A model generated the notes under the pieces. That model was not told where the DNA came from and did no database searches. It worked only from the letters and a program-made list of their open reading frames with translations. From positions 1 through 64,000 of the forward strand of contig NW_025963573.1 in assembly GCF_910591885.1 (NCBI RefSeq): a DNA stretch of 64,000 nucleotides, read 5' to 3'. The DNA is from Bombus terrestris (lineage: Eukaryota > Arthropoda > Insecta > Hymenoptera > Apidae). Position 1 is the stretch's first letter. Every line of letters starts with the position of its first letter. The position numbers and the translations under genes were made by a program. Shown in pieces: positions 28,801 to 47,800 of this stretch.

Positions 28801-31800
28801 TAACGTTATATACTATTACTATGTAACGTATAACGTTATATACTATTACTATATAACGCATAACGTTATATAATATTACTATATAACGCATAACGTTATA
28901 TAATATTACTATATAACGTATAACGTTATATACTATTACTACATAACGTATAACGTTATATACTTATACTATATAACGGATGACGTTATATACTATTACT
29001 ATATAACGCATAACGTTATATACTATTACGTATTAACGTATCACGTTATATACTAGTACTATATAACGTATAACGTTATATACCATTACTATATAACGTA
29101 TAACGTTATATACTATTACTATATAACGTGTAACGTTATATACTATTACTATATAACGTATAACGTTATATACTATTACTATATAACGCATAACGTTATA
29201 TAATATTACTCTATAACGCATAACGTTATATAATATTACTCTATAACGTATAACGTTATATACTATTACTATATAACGTATAACGTTATATACTATTACT
29301 ATATAAGGTATAACGATATATACTATTATGTATTAACGTATAACGTTATATACTATTACTATATAACGTATAACGTTATATACTATTACTATATAACGTT
29401 ATACGTTATATAGTAATACGTAATAACGTATAACGTTATATACTATTACTATATAACGTATAACGTTATATAGTATTACGTATTAACGTATAACGTTATA
29501 TACTATTACTATATAACGTATAACGTTATATACTACTACTATATAACGTATAACGTTATATACTATTACTATATAACGCATAACGTTATATACTATTACG
29601 TATTAACGTATAACGTTATATACTTATACTATATAACGTATAACGGTATATACTATTACTATATAACGTATAACGTTATATACCATTACTATATAACGTA
29701 TAACGTTATATACTATTACTATATAACGTATAACGTTATATGCTATTACCATATAACGCATAACGTTATATTATATTACTATATAACGCATAACGTTATA
29801 TAATATTACTATATAACGTATAACGTTATATACTATTACCATATAACGTATAACGTTATATACTATTACTATATAAGGTATAACGATATATACTATTATG
29901 TATTAACGTATAACGTTATATACTATTACTATATAACGTATAACGTTATATACTATTACTATATAACGTATAACGTTATATACTATTACGTAATAACGTA
30001 TAACGTTATATACTATTACTATATAACGTATAACGTTATATACTATTACTATATAACGTATAACGTTATATACTATTACTATATAACGTATAACGTTATA
30101 TACTATTACGTATTAACGTATAACGTTATATACTATTACTATATAACGTATAACGTTATATACTATTACGATATAACGTATAACGTTATATACTATTACT
30201 ATATAACGTATAACGTTATATACTATAACTATATAACGTATAACGTTATATACTATTACTATATAACGTATAACGTTATATACTATTACTATATAACGTA
30301 TAACGATATATACTATTCCGTACTATCGTATAACGTTATATACTATTACTATATAACGCATAACGTTATATACTATTACTATATAGCGTATAACGTTATA
30401 TACTATTACTATATAACGTATAACGTTATATACTATTACTATATAACGTATAACGTTATATACTATTACTATATAACGCATAACGATATATACTATTCCG
30501 TACTATCGTATAACGTTATATACTATTACTATATAACGTATAACGATATATACTATTCCGTACTATCGTATAACGTTATATACTATTACTATATAACGTA
30601 TAACGTTATATAGTATTGCCATATCACGTATAACGTTGTATATTATTACGTACTAACGTATAACGTTATATACTATTACTATATAACGTATAACGTTATA
30701 TACTATTACTATGTAACGTATAACGTTATATACTATTACTATATAACGCATAACGTTATATAATATTACTATATAACGCATAACGTTATATAATATTACT
30801 ATATAACGTATAACGTTATATACTATTACTACATAACGTATAACGTTATATACTTATACTATATAACGGATGACGTTATATACTATTACTATATAACGCA
30901 TAACGTTATATACTATTACGTATTAACGTATCACGTTATATACTAGTACTATATAACGTATAACGTTATATACCATTACTATATAACGTATAACGTTATA
31001 TACTATTACTATATAACGTGTAACGTTATATACTATTACTATATAACGTATAACGTTATATACTATTACTATATAACGCATAACGTTATATAATATTACT
31101 CTATAACGCATAACGTTATATAATATTACTATATAACGTATAACGTTATATACTATTACTATATAACGTATAACGTTATATACTATTACTATATAAGGTA
31201 TAACGATATATACTATTATGTATTAACGTATAACGTTATATACTATTACTATATAACGTATAACGTTATATACTATTACTATATAACGTATAACGTTATA
31301 TAGTATTACGTAATAACGTATAACGTTATATACTATTACTATATAACGTATAACGTTATATACTATTACGTATTAACGTATAACGTTATATACTATTACT
31401 ATATAACGTATAACGTTATATACTACTACTATATAACGTATAACGTTATATACTATTACTATATAACGCATAACGTTATATACTATTACGTATTAACGTA
31501 TAACGTTATATACTTATACTATATAACGTATAACGGTATATACTATTACTATATAACGTATAACGTTATATACCATTACTATATAACGTATAACGTTATA
31601 TACTATTACTATATAACGCATAACGTTATATACTATTACGTATTAACGTATCACGTTATATACTAGTACTATATAACGTATAACGTTATATACCATTACT
31701 ATATAACGTATAACGTTATATAGTATTACGTAATAACGTATAACGTTATATAGTATTGCCATATCACGTATAACGTTGTATATTATTACGTACTAACGTA

Positions 31801-32460
31801 TAACGTTATATACTATTACTATATAACGTATAACGTTATATACTATTACTATGTAACGTATAACGTTATATACTATTACTATATAACGCATAACGTTATA
31901 TAATATTACTATATAACGCATAACGTTATATAATATTACTATATAACGTATAACGTTATATACTATTACTACATAACGTATAACGTTATATACTTATACT
32001 ATATAACGGATGACGTTATATACTATTACTATATAACGCATAACGTTATATACTATTACGTATTAACGTATCACGTTATATACTAGTACTATATAACGTA
32101 TAACGTTATATACCATTACTATATAACGTATAACGTTATATACTATTACTATATAACGTGTAACGTTATATACTATTACTATATAACGTATAACGTTATA
32201 TACTATTACTATATAACGCATAACGTTATATAATATTACTCTATAACGCATAACGTTATATAATATTACTCTATAACGTATAACGTTATATACTATTACT
32301 ATATAACGTATAACGTTATATACTATTACTATATAAGGTATAACGATATATACTATTATGTATTAACGTATAACGTTATATACTATTACTATATAACGTA
32401 TAACGTTATATACTATTACTATATAACGTATAACGTTATATAGTATTACGTAATAACGTA
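28801..32460. repeat. Duplicated block N, right copy (3,660 bp)
   Basis: This is the directly adjacent partner of 25,141-28,800. Differences I saw by eye are single substitutions: TAGTAATACG at 29,401 (left copy TAGTATTACG), TAGTATTACG at 29,461 (TACTATTACG), TGCTATTACC at 29,731 (TACT), TTATATTACT at 29,761 (TAAT), TACTATTACC at 29,821 (TACT), and TACTATTACT at 30,241 (TATT in the left copy). The match ends at 32,461, where ATGTAACG is absent. Confidence 0.88.
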
Positions 32461-35400
32461 TAACGTTATATACTATTACTATATAACGTATAACGTTATA
32501 TACTATTACGTATTAACGTATAACGTTATATACTATTACTATATAACGTATAACGTTATATACTACTACTATATAACGTATAACGTTATATACTATTACT
32601 ATATAACGCATAACGTTATATACTATTACGTATTAACGTATAACGTTATATACTATTACTATATAACGCATAACGTTATATAATATTACTATATAACGCA
32701 TAACGTTATATAATATTACTATATAACGTATAACGTTATATACTATTACTATATAACGTATAACGTTATATACTATTACTATATAAGGTATAACGATATA
32801 TACTATTATGTATTAACGTATAACGTTATATACTATTACTATATAACGTATAACGTTATATACTATTACTATATAACGTATAACGTTATATACTATTACG
32901 TAATAACGTATAACGTTATATACTATTACTATATAACGTATAACGTTATATACTATTACTATATAACGTATAACGTTATATACTATTACTATATAACGTA
33001 TAACGTTATATACTATTACGTATTAACGTATAACGTTATATACTATTACTATATAACGTATAACGTTATATACTATTACGATATAACGTATAACGTTATA
33101 TACTATTACTATATAACGTATAACGTTATATACTATAACTATATAACGTATAACGTTATATACTATTACTATATAACGTATAACGTTATATACTATTACT
33201 ATATAACGTATAACGATATATACTATTCCGTACTATCGTATAACGTTATATACTATTACTATATAACGCATAACGTTATATACTATTACTATATAGCGTA
33301 TAACGTTATATACTATTACTATATAACGTATAACGTTATATACTATTACTATATAACGTATAACGTTATATACTATTACTATATAACGCATAACGATATA
33401 TACTATTACGTACTATCGTATAACGTTATATACTATTACTATATAACGTATAACGATATATACTATTCCGTACTATCGTATAACGTTATATACTATTACT
33501 ATATAACGTATAACGTTATATAGTATTGCCATATCACGTATAACGTTGTATATTATTACGTACTAACGTATAACGTTATATACTATTACTATATAACGTA
33601 TAACGTTATATAATATTACTATATAACGTATAACGTTATATACCATTACTATATAACGTATAACGTTATATACTATTACTATATAACGCATAACGTTATA
33701 TAACATTACTATATAACGTATAACGTTATATACCATTACTATATAACGTATAACGTTATATACTATTACTATATAACGTATAACGTTATATACTATTACG
33801 TATTAACGTATAACGTTATATACGACTACTATATAACGTATAACGTTATATACCATTACTATATAACGTATAACGTTATATACTATTACTATATAACGTA
33901 TAACGTTATATACTATTACTATATAACGCATAACGTTATATACTATTACTATATAACGTATAACGTTATATACTTATACTATATAACGTATAACGTTATA
34001 TACTATTACTATATAACGTATAACGTTATATACTATTACCATATAACCTATAACGTTATATAATATTACTATATAACGCATAACGTTATATAATATTACT
34101 ATATAACGTATAACGTTATATACTATTACTATATAACGTATAACGTTATATACTATTACTATATAAGGTATAACGATATATACTATTATGTATTAACGTA
34201 TAACGTTATATACTATTACTATATAACGTATAACGTTATATACTATTACTATATAACGTATAACGTTATATACTATTACGTAATAACGTATAACGTTATA
34301 TACTATTACTATATAACGTATAACGTTATATACTATTACTATATAACGTATAACGTTATATACTATTACTATATAACGTATAACGTTATATACTATTACG
34401 TATTAACGTATAACGTTATATACTATTACTATATAACGTATAACGTTATATACTATTACGATATAACGTATAACGTTATATACTATTACTATATAACGTA
34501 TAACGTTATATACTATAACTATATAACGTATAACGTTATATACTATTACTATATAACGTATAACGTTATATACTATTACTATATAACGTATAACGATATA
34601 TACTATTCCGTACTATCGTATAACGTTATATACTATTACTATATAACGCATAACGTTATATACTATTACTATATAGCGTATAACGTTATATACTATTACT
34701 ATATAACGTATAACGTTATATACTATTACTATATAACGTATAACGATATATACTATTCCGTACTAACGTATAACGTTATATACTATTACTATATAACGTA
34801 TAACGATATATACTATTACGTAATAACGTATAACGCTATATACTATTACTACATAACGTATAACGTTATATACTATTACGTAATAACGTATAACGTTATA
34901 TACTATTGCTATATAACGTATAACGTTATATACTATTACTATATAACGTATAACGTTATATACTATTACTATATAACGTATAACGTTATATACTATTACG
35001 TATTAACGTATAACGTTATATACTATTACTATATAACGTATAACGTTATATACTATTACGATATAACGTATAACGTTATATACTATTACTATATAACGTA
35101 TAACGTTATATACTATTACTATATAACGTATAACGTTATATACTATTACTATATAACGTATAACGATATATACTATTCCGTACTATCGTATAACGTTATA
35201 TACTATTACTATATAACGCATAACGTTATATACTATTACTATATAACGTATAACGTTATATACTATTCCGTACTAACGTATAACGTTATATACTATTACT
35301 ATATAACGTATAACGATATATACTATTACGTAATAACGTATAACGTTATATACTATTACTATATAACGTATAACGTTATATACTATTACTATATAACGTA
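32461..35400. repeat. Mosaic stretch between blocks N and P
   Basis: The stretch is made of pieces seen elsewhere. At 32,641-33,480 there is the trimer / AAGGTA / TACTATAACT / ATATAGCG order. A landmark at 33,511 is followed by TACCATT, TAACATT and TACGACTACT as at 12,151. From 34,171 there is a copy of the 2.2-2.4 kb module (TAACGCTATA at 34,831), which continues into block P. The stretch from about 34,141 to 36,500 parallels 56,791-59,130 at an offset of 22,650 and then 22,620 bp. Confidence 0.75.
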
Positions 35401-38400
35401 TAACGTTATATACTATTACTATATAACGTATAACGTTATATACTATTACTATATAACGCATAACGATATATACTATTACTATATAACGTATAACGTTATA
35501 TACTATTACTATATAACGCATAACGATATATACTATTTCGTACTATCGTATAACGTTATATACTATTACTATATAACGTATAACGATATATACTATTCCG
35601 TACTATCGTATAACGTTATATACTATTACTATATAACGTATAACGTTATATAGTATTGCCATATCACGTATAACGTTGTATATTATTACGTACTAACGTA
35701 TAACGTTATATACTATTACTATATAACGTATAACGTTATATACTATTACTATGTAACGTATAACGTTATATACTATTACTATATAACGCATAACGTTATA
35801 TAATATTACTATATAACGCATAACGTTATATAATATTACTATATAACGTATAACGTTATATACTATTACTACATAACGTATAACGTTATATACTTATACT
35901 ATATAACGGATGACGTTATATACTATTACTATATAACGCATAACGTTATATACTATTACGTATTAACGTATCACGTTATATACTAGTACTACATAACGTA
36001 TAACGTTATATACCATTACTATATAACGTATAACGTTATATACTATTACTATATAACGTGTAACGTTATATACTATTACTATATAACGTATAACGTTATA
36101 TACTATTACTATATAACGCATAACGTTATATAATATTACTCTATAACGCATAACGTTATATAATATTACTATATAACGTATAACGTTATATACTATTACT
36201 ATATAACGTATAACGTTATATACTATTACTATATAAGTTATAACGATATATACTATTATGTATTAACGTATAACGTTATATACTATTACTATATAACGTA
36301 TAACGTTATATACTATTACTATATAACGTATAACGTTATATAGTATTACGTAATAACGTATAACGTTATATACTATTACTATATAACGTATAACGTTATA
36401 TACTATTACGTATTAACGTATAACGTTATATACTATTACTATATAACGCATAACGTTATATACTATTACTATATAACGTATAACGATATATACTATTCCG
36501 TACTATCGTATAACGTTATATACTATTACTATATAACGTATAACGATATATACTATTACGTAATAACGTATAACGTTATATACTATTACTATATAACGTA
36601 TAACGTTATATACTATTACTATATAACGTGTAACGTTATATACTATTACTATATAACGTATAACGTTATATACTATTACTATATAACGCATAACGATATA
36701 TACTATTACTATATAACGTATAACGTTATATACTATTACTATATAACGTATAACGATATATACTATTACGTAATAACGTATAACGTTATATACTATTACT
36801 ATATAACGTATAACGTTATATACTATTACTATATAACGTATAACGTTATATACTATTACTATATAACGTATAACGTTATATACTATTACTATATAACGCA
36901 TAACGATATATACTATTACTATATAACGTATAACGATATATACTATTACTATATAACGCATAACGATATATACTATTTCGTACTATCGTATAACGTTATA
37001 TACTATTACTATATAACGTATAACGATATATACTATTCCGTACTATCGTATAACGTTATATACTATTACTATATAACGTATAACGATATATACTATTCCG
37101 TACTATCGTATAACGTTATATACTATTACTATATAACGCATAACGTTATATACTATTACTACATAACGTATAACGTTATATACTTATACTATATAACGGA
37201 TGACGTTATATACTATTACTATATAACGCATAACGTTATATACTATTACGTATTAACGTATCACGTTATATACTAGTACTATATAACGTATAACGTTATA
37301 TACCATTACTATATAACGTATAACGTTATATACTATTACTATATAACGTATAACGATATATACTATTCCGTACTATCGTATAACGTTATATACTATTACT
37401 ATATAACGTATAACGTTATATAGTATTGCCATATCACGTATAACGTTGTATATTATTACGTACTAACGTATAACGTTATATACTATTACTATATAACGTA
37501 TAACGTTATATAATATTACTATATAACGTATAACGTTATATACCATTACTATATAACGTATAACGTTATATACTATTACTATATAACGCATAACGTTATA
37601 TAACATTACTATATAACGTATAACGTTATATACCATTACTATATAACGTATAACGTTATATACTATTACTATATAACGTATAACGTTATATACTATTACG
37701 TATTAACGTATAACGTTATATACGAATACTATATAACGTATAACGTTATATACCATTACTATATAACGTATAACGTTATATACTATTACTATATAACGTA
37801 TAACGTTATATACTATTACTATATAACGCATAACGTTATATACTATTACTATATAACGTATAACGTTATATACTTATACTATATAACGTATAACGTTATA
37901 TACTATTACTATATAACGTATAACGTTATATACTATTACCATATAACCTATAACGTTATATACTATTTCTATATAACGTATAACGTTATATACTATTACT
38001 ATATAACGCATAACGTTATATAATATTACTATATAACGCATAACGTTATATACTATTACTATATAACGTATAACGTTATATACTTATACTATATAACGTA
38101 TAACGTTATATACTATTACTATATAACGTATAACGTTATATACTATTACTATATAACGTATAACGTTATATACTATTACTATATAACGTATAACGTTATA
38201 TACTATTACTATATAACGCATAACGTTATATAATATTACTATATAACGCATAACGTTATATAATATTACTATATAACGTATAACGTTATATACTATTACT
38301 ATATAACGTATAACGTTATATACTATTACCTTATAAGGTATAACGATATATACTATTATGTATTAACGTATAACGTTATATACTATTACTATATAACGTA

Positions 38401-41400
38401 TAACGTTATATACTATTACTATATAACGTATAACGTTATATACTATTACGTAATAACGTATAACGTTATATACTATTACTATATAACGTATAACGTTATA
38501 TACTATTACTATATAACGTATAACGTTATATACTATTACTATATAACGTATAACGTTATATACTATTACGTATTAACGTATAACGTTATATACTATTACT
38601 ATATAACGTATAACGTTATATACTATTACGATATAACGTATAACGTTATATACTATTACTATATAACGTATAACGTTATATACTATAACTATATAACGTA
38701 TAACGTTATATACTATTACTATATAACGTATAACGTTATATACTATTACTATATAACGTATAACGATATATACTATTCCGTACTATCGTATAACGTTATA
38801 TACTATTACTATATAACGCATAACGTTATATACTATTACTATATAGCGTATAACGTTATATACTATTACTATATAACGTATAACGTTATATACTATTACT
38901 ATATAACGTATAACGATATATACTATTCCGTACTAACGTATAACGTTATATACTATTACTATATAACGTATAACGATATATACTATTACGTAATAACGTA
39001 TAACGCTATATACTATTACTATATAACGTATAACGTTATATACTATTACGTAATAACGTATAACGTTATATACTATTGCTATATAACGTATAACGTTATA
39101 TACTATTACTATATAACGTATAACGTTATATACTATTACTATATAACGTATAACGTTATATACTATTACGTATTAACGTATAACGTTATATACTATTACT
39201 ATATAACGTATAACGTTATATACTATTACGATATAACGTATAACGTTATATACTATTACTATATAACGTATAACGTTATATACTATTACTATATAACGTA
39301 TAACGTTATACACTATTACTATATAACGTATAACGATATATACTATTCCGTACTATCGTATAACGTTATATACTATTACTATATAACGCATAACGTTATA
39401 TACTATTACTATATAACGTATAACGTTATATACTATTACTATATAACGTATAACGTTATATACTATTCCGTACTAACGTATAACGTTATATACTATTACT
39501 ATATAACGTATAACGATATATACTATTACGTAATAACGTATAACGTTATATACTATTACTATATAACGTATAACGTTATATACTATTACTATATAACGTA
39601 TAACGTTATATACTATTACTATATAACGTATAACGTTATATACTATTACTATATAACGCATAACGATATATACTATTACTATATAACGTATAACGTTATA
39701 TACTATTACTATATAACGCATAACGATATATACTACTTCGTACTATCGTATAACGTTATATACTATTACTATATAACGTATAACGATATATACTATTCCG
39801 TACTATCGTATAACGTTATATACTATTACTATATAACGTATAACGTTATATAGTATTGCCATATCACGTATAACGTTGTATATTATTACGTACTAACGTA
39901 TAACGTTATATACTATTACTATATAACGTATAACGTTATATACTATTACTATGTAACGTATAACGTTATATACTATTACTATATAACGCATAAAGTTATA
40001 TAATATTACTATATAACGCATAACGTTATATAATATTACTATATAACGTATAACGTTATATACTATTACTACATAACGTATAACGTTATATACTTATACT
40101 ATATAACGTATAACGTTATATACTATTACTATATAACGCATAACGTTATATACTATTACGTATTAACGTATCACGTTATATACTAGTACTATATAACGTA
40201 TAACGTTATATACCATTACTATATAACGTATAACGTTATATAGTATTGCCATATCACGTATAACGTTGTATATTATTACGTACTAACGTATAACGTTATA
40301 TACTATTACTATATAACGTATAACGTTATATACTATTACTATGTAACGTATAACGTTATATACTATTACTATATAACGCATAACGTTATATAATATTACT
40401 ATATAACGCATAACGTTATATAATATTACTATATAACGTATAACGTTATATACTATTACTACATAACGTATAACGTTATATACTTATACTATATAACGGA
40501 TGACGTTATATACTATTACTATATAACGCATAACGTTATATACTATTACGTATTAACGTATCACGTTATATACTAGTACTATATAACGTATAACGTTATA
40601 TACCATTACTATATAACGTATAACGTTATATACTATTACTATATAACGTGTAACGTTATATACTATTACTATATAACGTATAACGTTATATACTATTACT
40701 ATATAACGCATAACGTTATATAATATTACTCTATAACGCATAACGTTATATAATATTACTATATAACGTATAACGTTATATACTATTACTATATAACGTA
40801 TAACGTTATATACTATTACTATATAAGGTATAACGATATATACTATTATGTATTAACGTATAACGTTATATACTATTACTATATAACGTATAACGTTATA
40901 TACTATTACTATATAACGTATAACGTTATATAGTATTACGTAATAACGTATAACGTTATATACTATTACTATATAACGTATAACGTTATATACTATTACG
41001 TATTAACGTATAACGTTATATACTATTACTATATAACGTATAACGTTATATACTACTACTATATAACGTATAACGTTATATACTATTACTATATAACGCA
41101 TAACGTTATATACTATTACGTATTAACGTATAACGTTATATACTTATACTATATAACGTATAACGGTATATACTATTACTATATAACGTATAACGTTATA
41201 TACCATTACTATATAACGTATAACGTTATATACTATTACTATATAACGTATAACGTTATATACTATTACTATATAACGCATAACGTTATATAATATTACT
41301 ATATAACGCATAACGTTATATAATATTACTATATAACGTATAACGTTATATACTATTACTATATAGCGTATAACGTTATATACTATTACTATATAAGGTA

Positions 41401-41850
41401 TAACGATATATACTATTATGTATTAACGTATAACGTTATATACTATTACTATATAACGTATAACGTTATATACTATTACTATATAACGTATAACGTTATA
41501 TACTATTACGTAATAACGTATAACGTTATATACTATTACTATATAACGTATAACGTTATATACTATTACTATATAACGTATAACGTTATATACTATTACT
41601 ATATAACGTATAACGTTATATACTATTACGTATTAACGTATAACGTTATATACTATTACTATATAACGTATAACGTTATATACTATTACGATATAACGTA
41701 TAACGTTATATACTATTACTATATAACGTATAACGTTATATACTATAACTATATAACGTATAACGTTATATACTATTACTGTATAACGTATAACGTTATA
41801 TACTATTACTATATAACGTATAACGATATATACTATTCCGTACTATCGTA
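35401..41850. repeat. Duplicated block P, left copy (6,450 bp)
   Basis: Its 215 monomers are matched in order at an offset of 6,450 bp. Shared private changes include AAGTTA (36,211/42,661), TACGAATACT (37,711/44,161), TACTATTTCT (37,951/44,401), ATTACC-TTATAAGG (38,311/44,761), TACTACTTCG (39,721/46,171) and TAAAGTTATA (39,991/46,441). The left edge is set by 35,371 (consensus) against 41,821 (TTCCG variant), which do not match. Landmarks lie at 35,641, 37,411, 39,841 and 40,231. Confidence 0.92.
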
Positions 41851-44800
41851 TAACGTTATATACTATTACTATATAACGTATAACGTTATATACTATTACT
41901 ATATAACGCATAACGATATATACTATTACTATATAACGTATAACGTTATATACTATTACTATATAACGCATAACGATATATACTATTTCGTACTATCGTA
42001 TAACGTTATATACTATTACTATATAACGTATAACGATATATACTATTCCGTACTATCGTATAACGTTATATACTATTACTATATAACGTATAACGTTATA
42101 TAGTATTGCCATATCACGTATAACGTTGTATATTATTACGTACTAACGTATAACGTTATATACTATTACTATATAACGTATAACGTTATATACTATTACT
42201 ATGTAACGTATAACGTTATATACTATTACTATATAACGCATAACGTTATATAATATTACTATATAACGCATAACGTTATATAATATTACTATATAACGTA
42301 TAACGTTATATACTATTACTACATAACGTATAACGTTATATACTTATACTATATAACGGATGACGTTATATAGTATTACTATATAACGCATAACGTTATA
42401 TACTATTACGTATTAACGTATCACGTTATATACTAGTACTACATAACGTATAACGTTATATACCATTACTATATAACGTATAACGTTATATACTATTACT
42501 ATATAACGTGTAACGTTATATACTATTACTATATAACGTATAACGTTATATACTATTACTATATAACGCATAACGTTATATAATATTACTCTATAACGCA
42601 TAACGTTATATAATATTACTATATAACGTATAACGTTATATACTATTACTATATAACGTATAACGTTATATACTATTACTATATAAGTTATAACGATATA
42701 TACTATTATGTATTAACGTATAACGTTATATACTATTACTATATAACGTATAACGTTATATACTATTACTATATAACGTATAACGTTATATAGTATTACG
42801 TAATAACGTATAACGTTATATACTATTACTATATAACGTATAACGTTATATACTATTACGTATTAACGTATAACGTTATATACTATTACTATATAACGCA
42901 TAACGTTATATACTATTACTATATAACGTATAACGATATATACTATTCCGTACTATCGTATAACGTTATATACTATTACTATATAACGTATAACGATATA
43001 TACTATTACGTAATAACGTATAACGTTATATACTATTACTATATAACGTATAACGTTATATACTATTACTATATAACGTGTAACGTTATATACTATTACT
43101 ATATAACGTATAACGTTATATACTATTACTATATAACGCATAACGATATATACTATTACTATATAACGTATAACGTTATATACTATTACTATATAACGTA
43201 TAACGATATATACTATTACGTAATAACGTATAACGTTATATACTATTACTATATAACGTATAACGTTATATACTATTACTATATAACGTATAACGTTATA
43301 TACTATTACTATATAACGTATAACGTTATATACTATTACTATATAACGCATAACGATATATACTATTACTATATAACGTATAACGTTATATACTATTACT
43401 ATATAACGCATAACGATATATACTATTTCGTACTATCGTATAACGTTATATACTATTACTATATAACGTATAACGATATATACTATTCCGTACTATCGTA
43501 TAACGTTATATACTATTACTATATAACGTATAACGATATATACTATTCCGTACTATCGTATAACGTTATATACTATTACTATATAACGCATAACGTTATA
43601 TACTATTACTACATAACGTATAACGTTATATACTTATACTATATAACGGATGACGTTATATACTATTACTATATAACGCATAACGTTATATACTATTACG
43701 TATTAACGTATCACGTTATATACTAGTACTATATAACGTATAACGTTATATACCATTACTATATAACGTATAACGTTATATACTATTACTATATAACGTA
43801 TAACGATATATACTATTCCGTACTATCGTATAACGTTATATACTATTACTATATAACGTATAACGTTATATAGTATTGCCATATCACGTATAACGTTGTA
43901 TATTATTACGTACTAACGTATAACGTTATATACTATTACTATATAACGTATAACGTTATATAATATTACTATATAACGTATAACGTTATATACCATTACT
44001 ATATAACGTATAACGTTATATACTATTACTATATAACGCATAACGTTATATAACATTACTATATAACGTATAACGTTATATACCATTACTATATAACGTA
44101 TAACGTTATATACTATTACTATATAACGTATAACGTTATATACTATTACGTATTAACGTATAACGTTATATACGAATACTATATAACGTATAACGTTATA
44201 TACCATTACTATATAACGTATAACGTTATATACTATTACTATATAACGTATAACGTTATATACTATTACTATATAACGCATAACGTTATATACTATTACT
44301 ATATAACGTATAACGTTATATACTTATACTATATAACGTATAACGTTATATACTATTACTATATAACGTATAACGTTATATACTATTACCATATAACCTA
44401 TAACGTTATATACTATTTCTATATAACGTATAACGTTATATACTATTACTATATAACGCATAACGTTATATAATATTACTATATAACGCATAACGTTATA
44501 TACTATTACTATATAACGTATAACGTTATATACTTATACTATATAACGTATAACGTTATATACTATTACTATATAACGTATAACGTTATATACTATTACT
44601 ATATAACGTATAACGTTATATACTATTACTATATAACGTATAACGTTATATACTATTACTATATAACGCATAACGTTATATAATATTACTATATAACGCA
44701 TAACGTTATATAATATTACTATATAACGTATAACGTTATATACTATTACTATATAACGTATAACGTTATATACTATTACCTTATAAGGTATAACGATATA

Positions 44801-47800
44801 TACTATTATGTATTAACGTATAACGTTATATACTATTACTATATAACGTATAACGTTATATACTATTACTATATAACGTATAACGTTATATACTATTACG
44901 TAATAACGTATAACGTTATATACTATTACTATATAACGTATAACGTTATATACTATTACTATATAACGTATAACGTTATATACTATTACTATATAACGTA
45001 TAACGTTATATACTATTACGTATTAACGTATAACGTTATATACTATTACTATATAACGTATAACGTTATATACTATTACGATATAACGTATAACGTTATA
45101 TACTATTACTATATAACGTATAACGTTATATACTATAACTATATAACGTATAACGTTATATACTATTACTATATAACGTATAACGTTATATACTATTACT
45201 ATATAACGTATAACGATATATACTATTCCGTACTATCGTATAACGTTATATACTATTACTATATAACGCATAACGTTATATACTATTACTATATAGCGTA
45301 TAACGTTATATACTATTACTATATAACGTATAACGTTATATACTATTACTATATAACGTATAACGATATATACTATTCCGTACTAACGTATAACGTTATA
45401 TACTATTACTATATAACGTATAACGATATATACTATTACGTAATAACGTATAACGCTATATACTATTACTATATAACGTATAACGTTATATACTATTACG
45501 TAATAACGTATAACGTTATATACTATTGCTATATAACGTATAACGTTATATACTATTACTATATAACGTATAACGTTATATACTATTACTATATAACGTA
45601 TAACGTTATATACTATTACGTATTAACGTATAACGTTATATACTATTACTATATAACGTATAACGTTATATACTATTACGATATAACGTATAACGTTATA
45701 TACTATTACTATATAACGTATAACGTTATATACTATTACTATATAACGTATAACGTTATACACTATTACTATATAACGTATAACGATATATACTATTCCG
45801 TACTATCGTATAACGTTATATACTATTACTATATAACGCATAACGTTATATACTATTACTATATAACGTATAACGTTATATACTATTACTATATAACGTA
45901 TAACGTTATATACTATTCCGTACTAACGTATAACGTTATATACTATTACTATATAACGTATAACGATATATACTATTACGTAATAACGTATAACGTTATA
46001 TACTATTACTATATAACGTATAACGTTATATACTATTACTATATAACGTATAACGTTATATACTATTACTATATAACGTATAACGTTATATACTATTACT
46101 ATATAACGCATAACGATATATACTATTACTATATAACGTATAACGTTATATACTATTACTATATAACGCATAACGATATATACTACTTCGTACTATCGTA
46201 TAACGTTATATACTATTACTATATAACGTATAACGATATATACTATTCCGTACTATCGTATAACGTTATATACTATTACTATATAACGTATAACGTTATA
46301 TAGTATTGCCATATCACGTATAACGTTGTATATTATTACGTACTAACGTATAACGTTATATACTATTACTATATAACGTATAACGTTATATACTATTACT
46401 ATGTAACGTATAACGTTATATACTATTACTATATAACGCATAAAGTTATATAATATTACTATATAACGCATAACGTTATATAATATTACTATATAACGTA
46501 TAACGTTATATACTATTACTACATAACGTATAACGTTATATACTTATACTATATAACGTATAACGTTATATACTATTACTATATAACGCATAACGTTATA
46601 TACTATTACGTATTAACGTATCACGTTATATACTAGTACTATATAACGTATAACGTTATATACCATTACTATATAACGTATAACGTTATATAGTATTGCC
46701 ATATCACGTATAACGTTGTATATTATTACGTACTAACGTATAACGTTATATACTATTACTATATAACGTATAACGTTATATACTATTACTATGTAACGTA
46801 TAACGTTATATACTATTACTATATAACGCATAACGTTATATAATATTACTATATAACGCATAACGTTATATAATATTACTATATAACGTATAACGTTATA
46901 TACTATTACTACATAACGTATAACGTTATATACTTATACTATATAACGGATGACGTTATATACTATTACTATATAACGCATAACGTTATATACTATTACG
47001 TATTAACGTATCACGTTATATACTAGTACTATATAACGTATAACGTTATATACCATTACTATATAACGTATAACGTTATATACTATTACTATATAACGTG
47101 TAACGTTATATACTATTACTATATAACGTATAACGTTATATACTATTACTATATAACGCATAACGTTATATAATATTACTCTATAACGCATAACGTTATA
47201 TAATATTACTATATAACGTATAACGTTATATACTATTACTATATAACGTATAACGTTATATACTATTACTATATAAGGTATAACGATATATACTATTATG
47301 TATTAACGTATAACGTTATATACTATTACTATATAACGTATAACGTTATATACTATTACTATATAACGTATAACGTTATATAGTATTACGTAATAACGTA
47401 TAACGTTATATACTATTACTATATAACGTATAACGTTATATAGTATTACGTAATAACGTATAACGTTATATACTATTACTATATAACGTATAACGTTATA
47501 TACTACTACTATATAACGTATAACGTTATATACTATTACTATATAACGCATAACGTTATATACTATTACGTATTAACGTATAACGTTATATACTTATACT
47601 ATATAACGTATAACGGTATATACTATTACTATATAACGTATAACGTTATATACCATTACTATATAACGTATAACGTTATATACTATTACTATATAACGTA
47701 TAACGTTATATACTATTACTATATAACGCATAACGTTATATAATATTACTATATAACGCATAACGTTATATAATATTACTATATAACGTATAACGTTATA

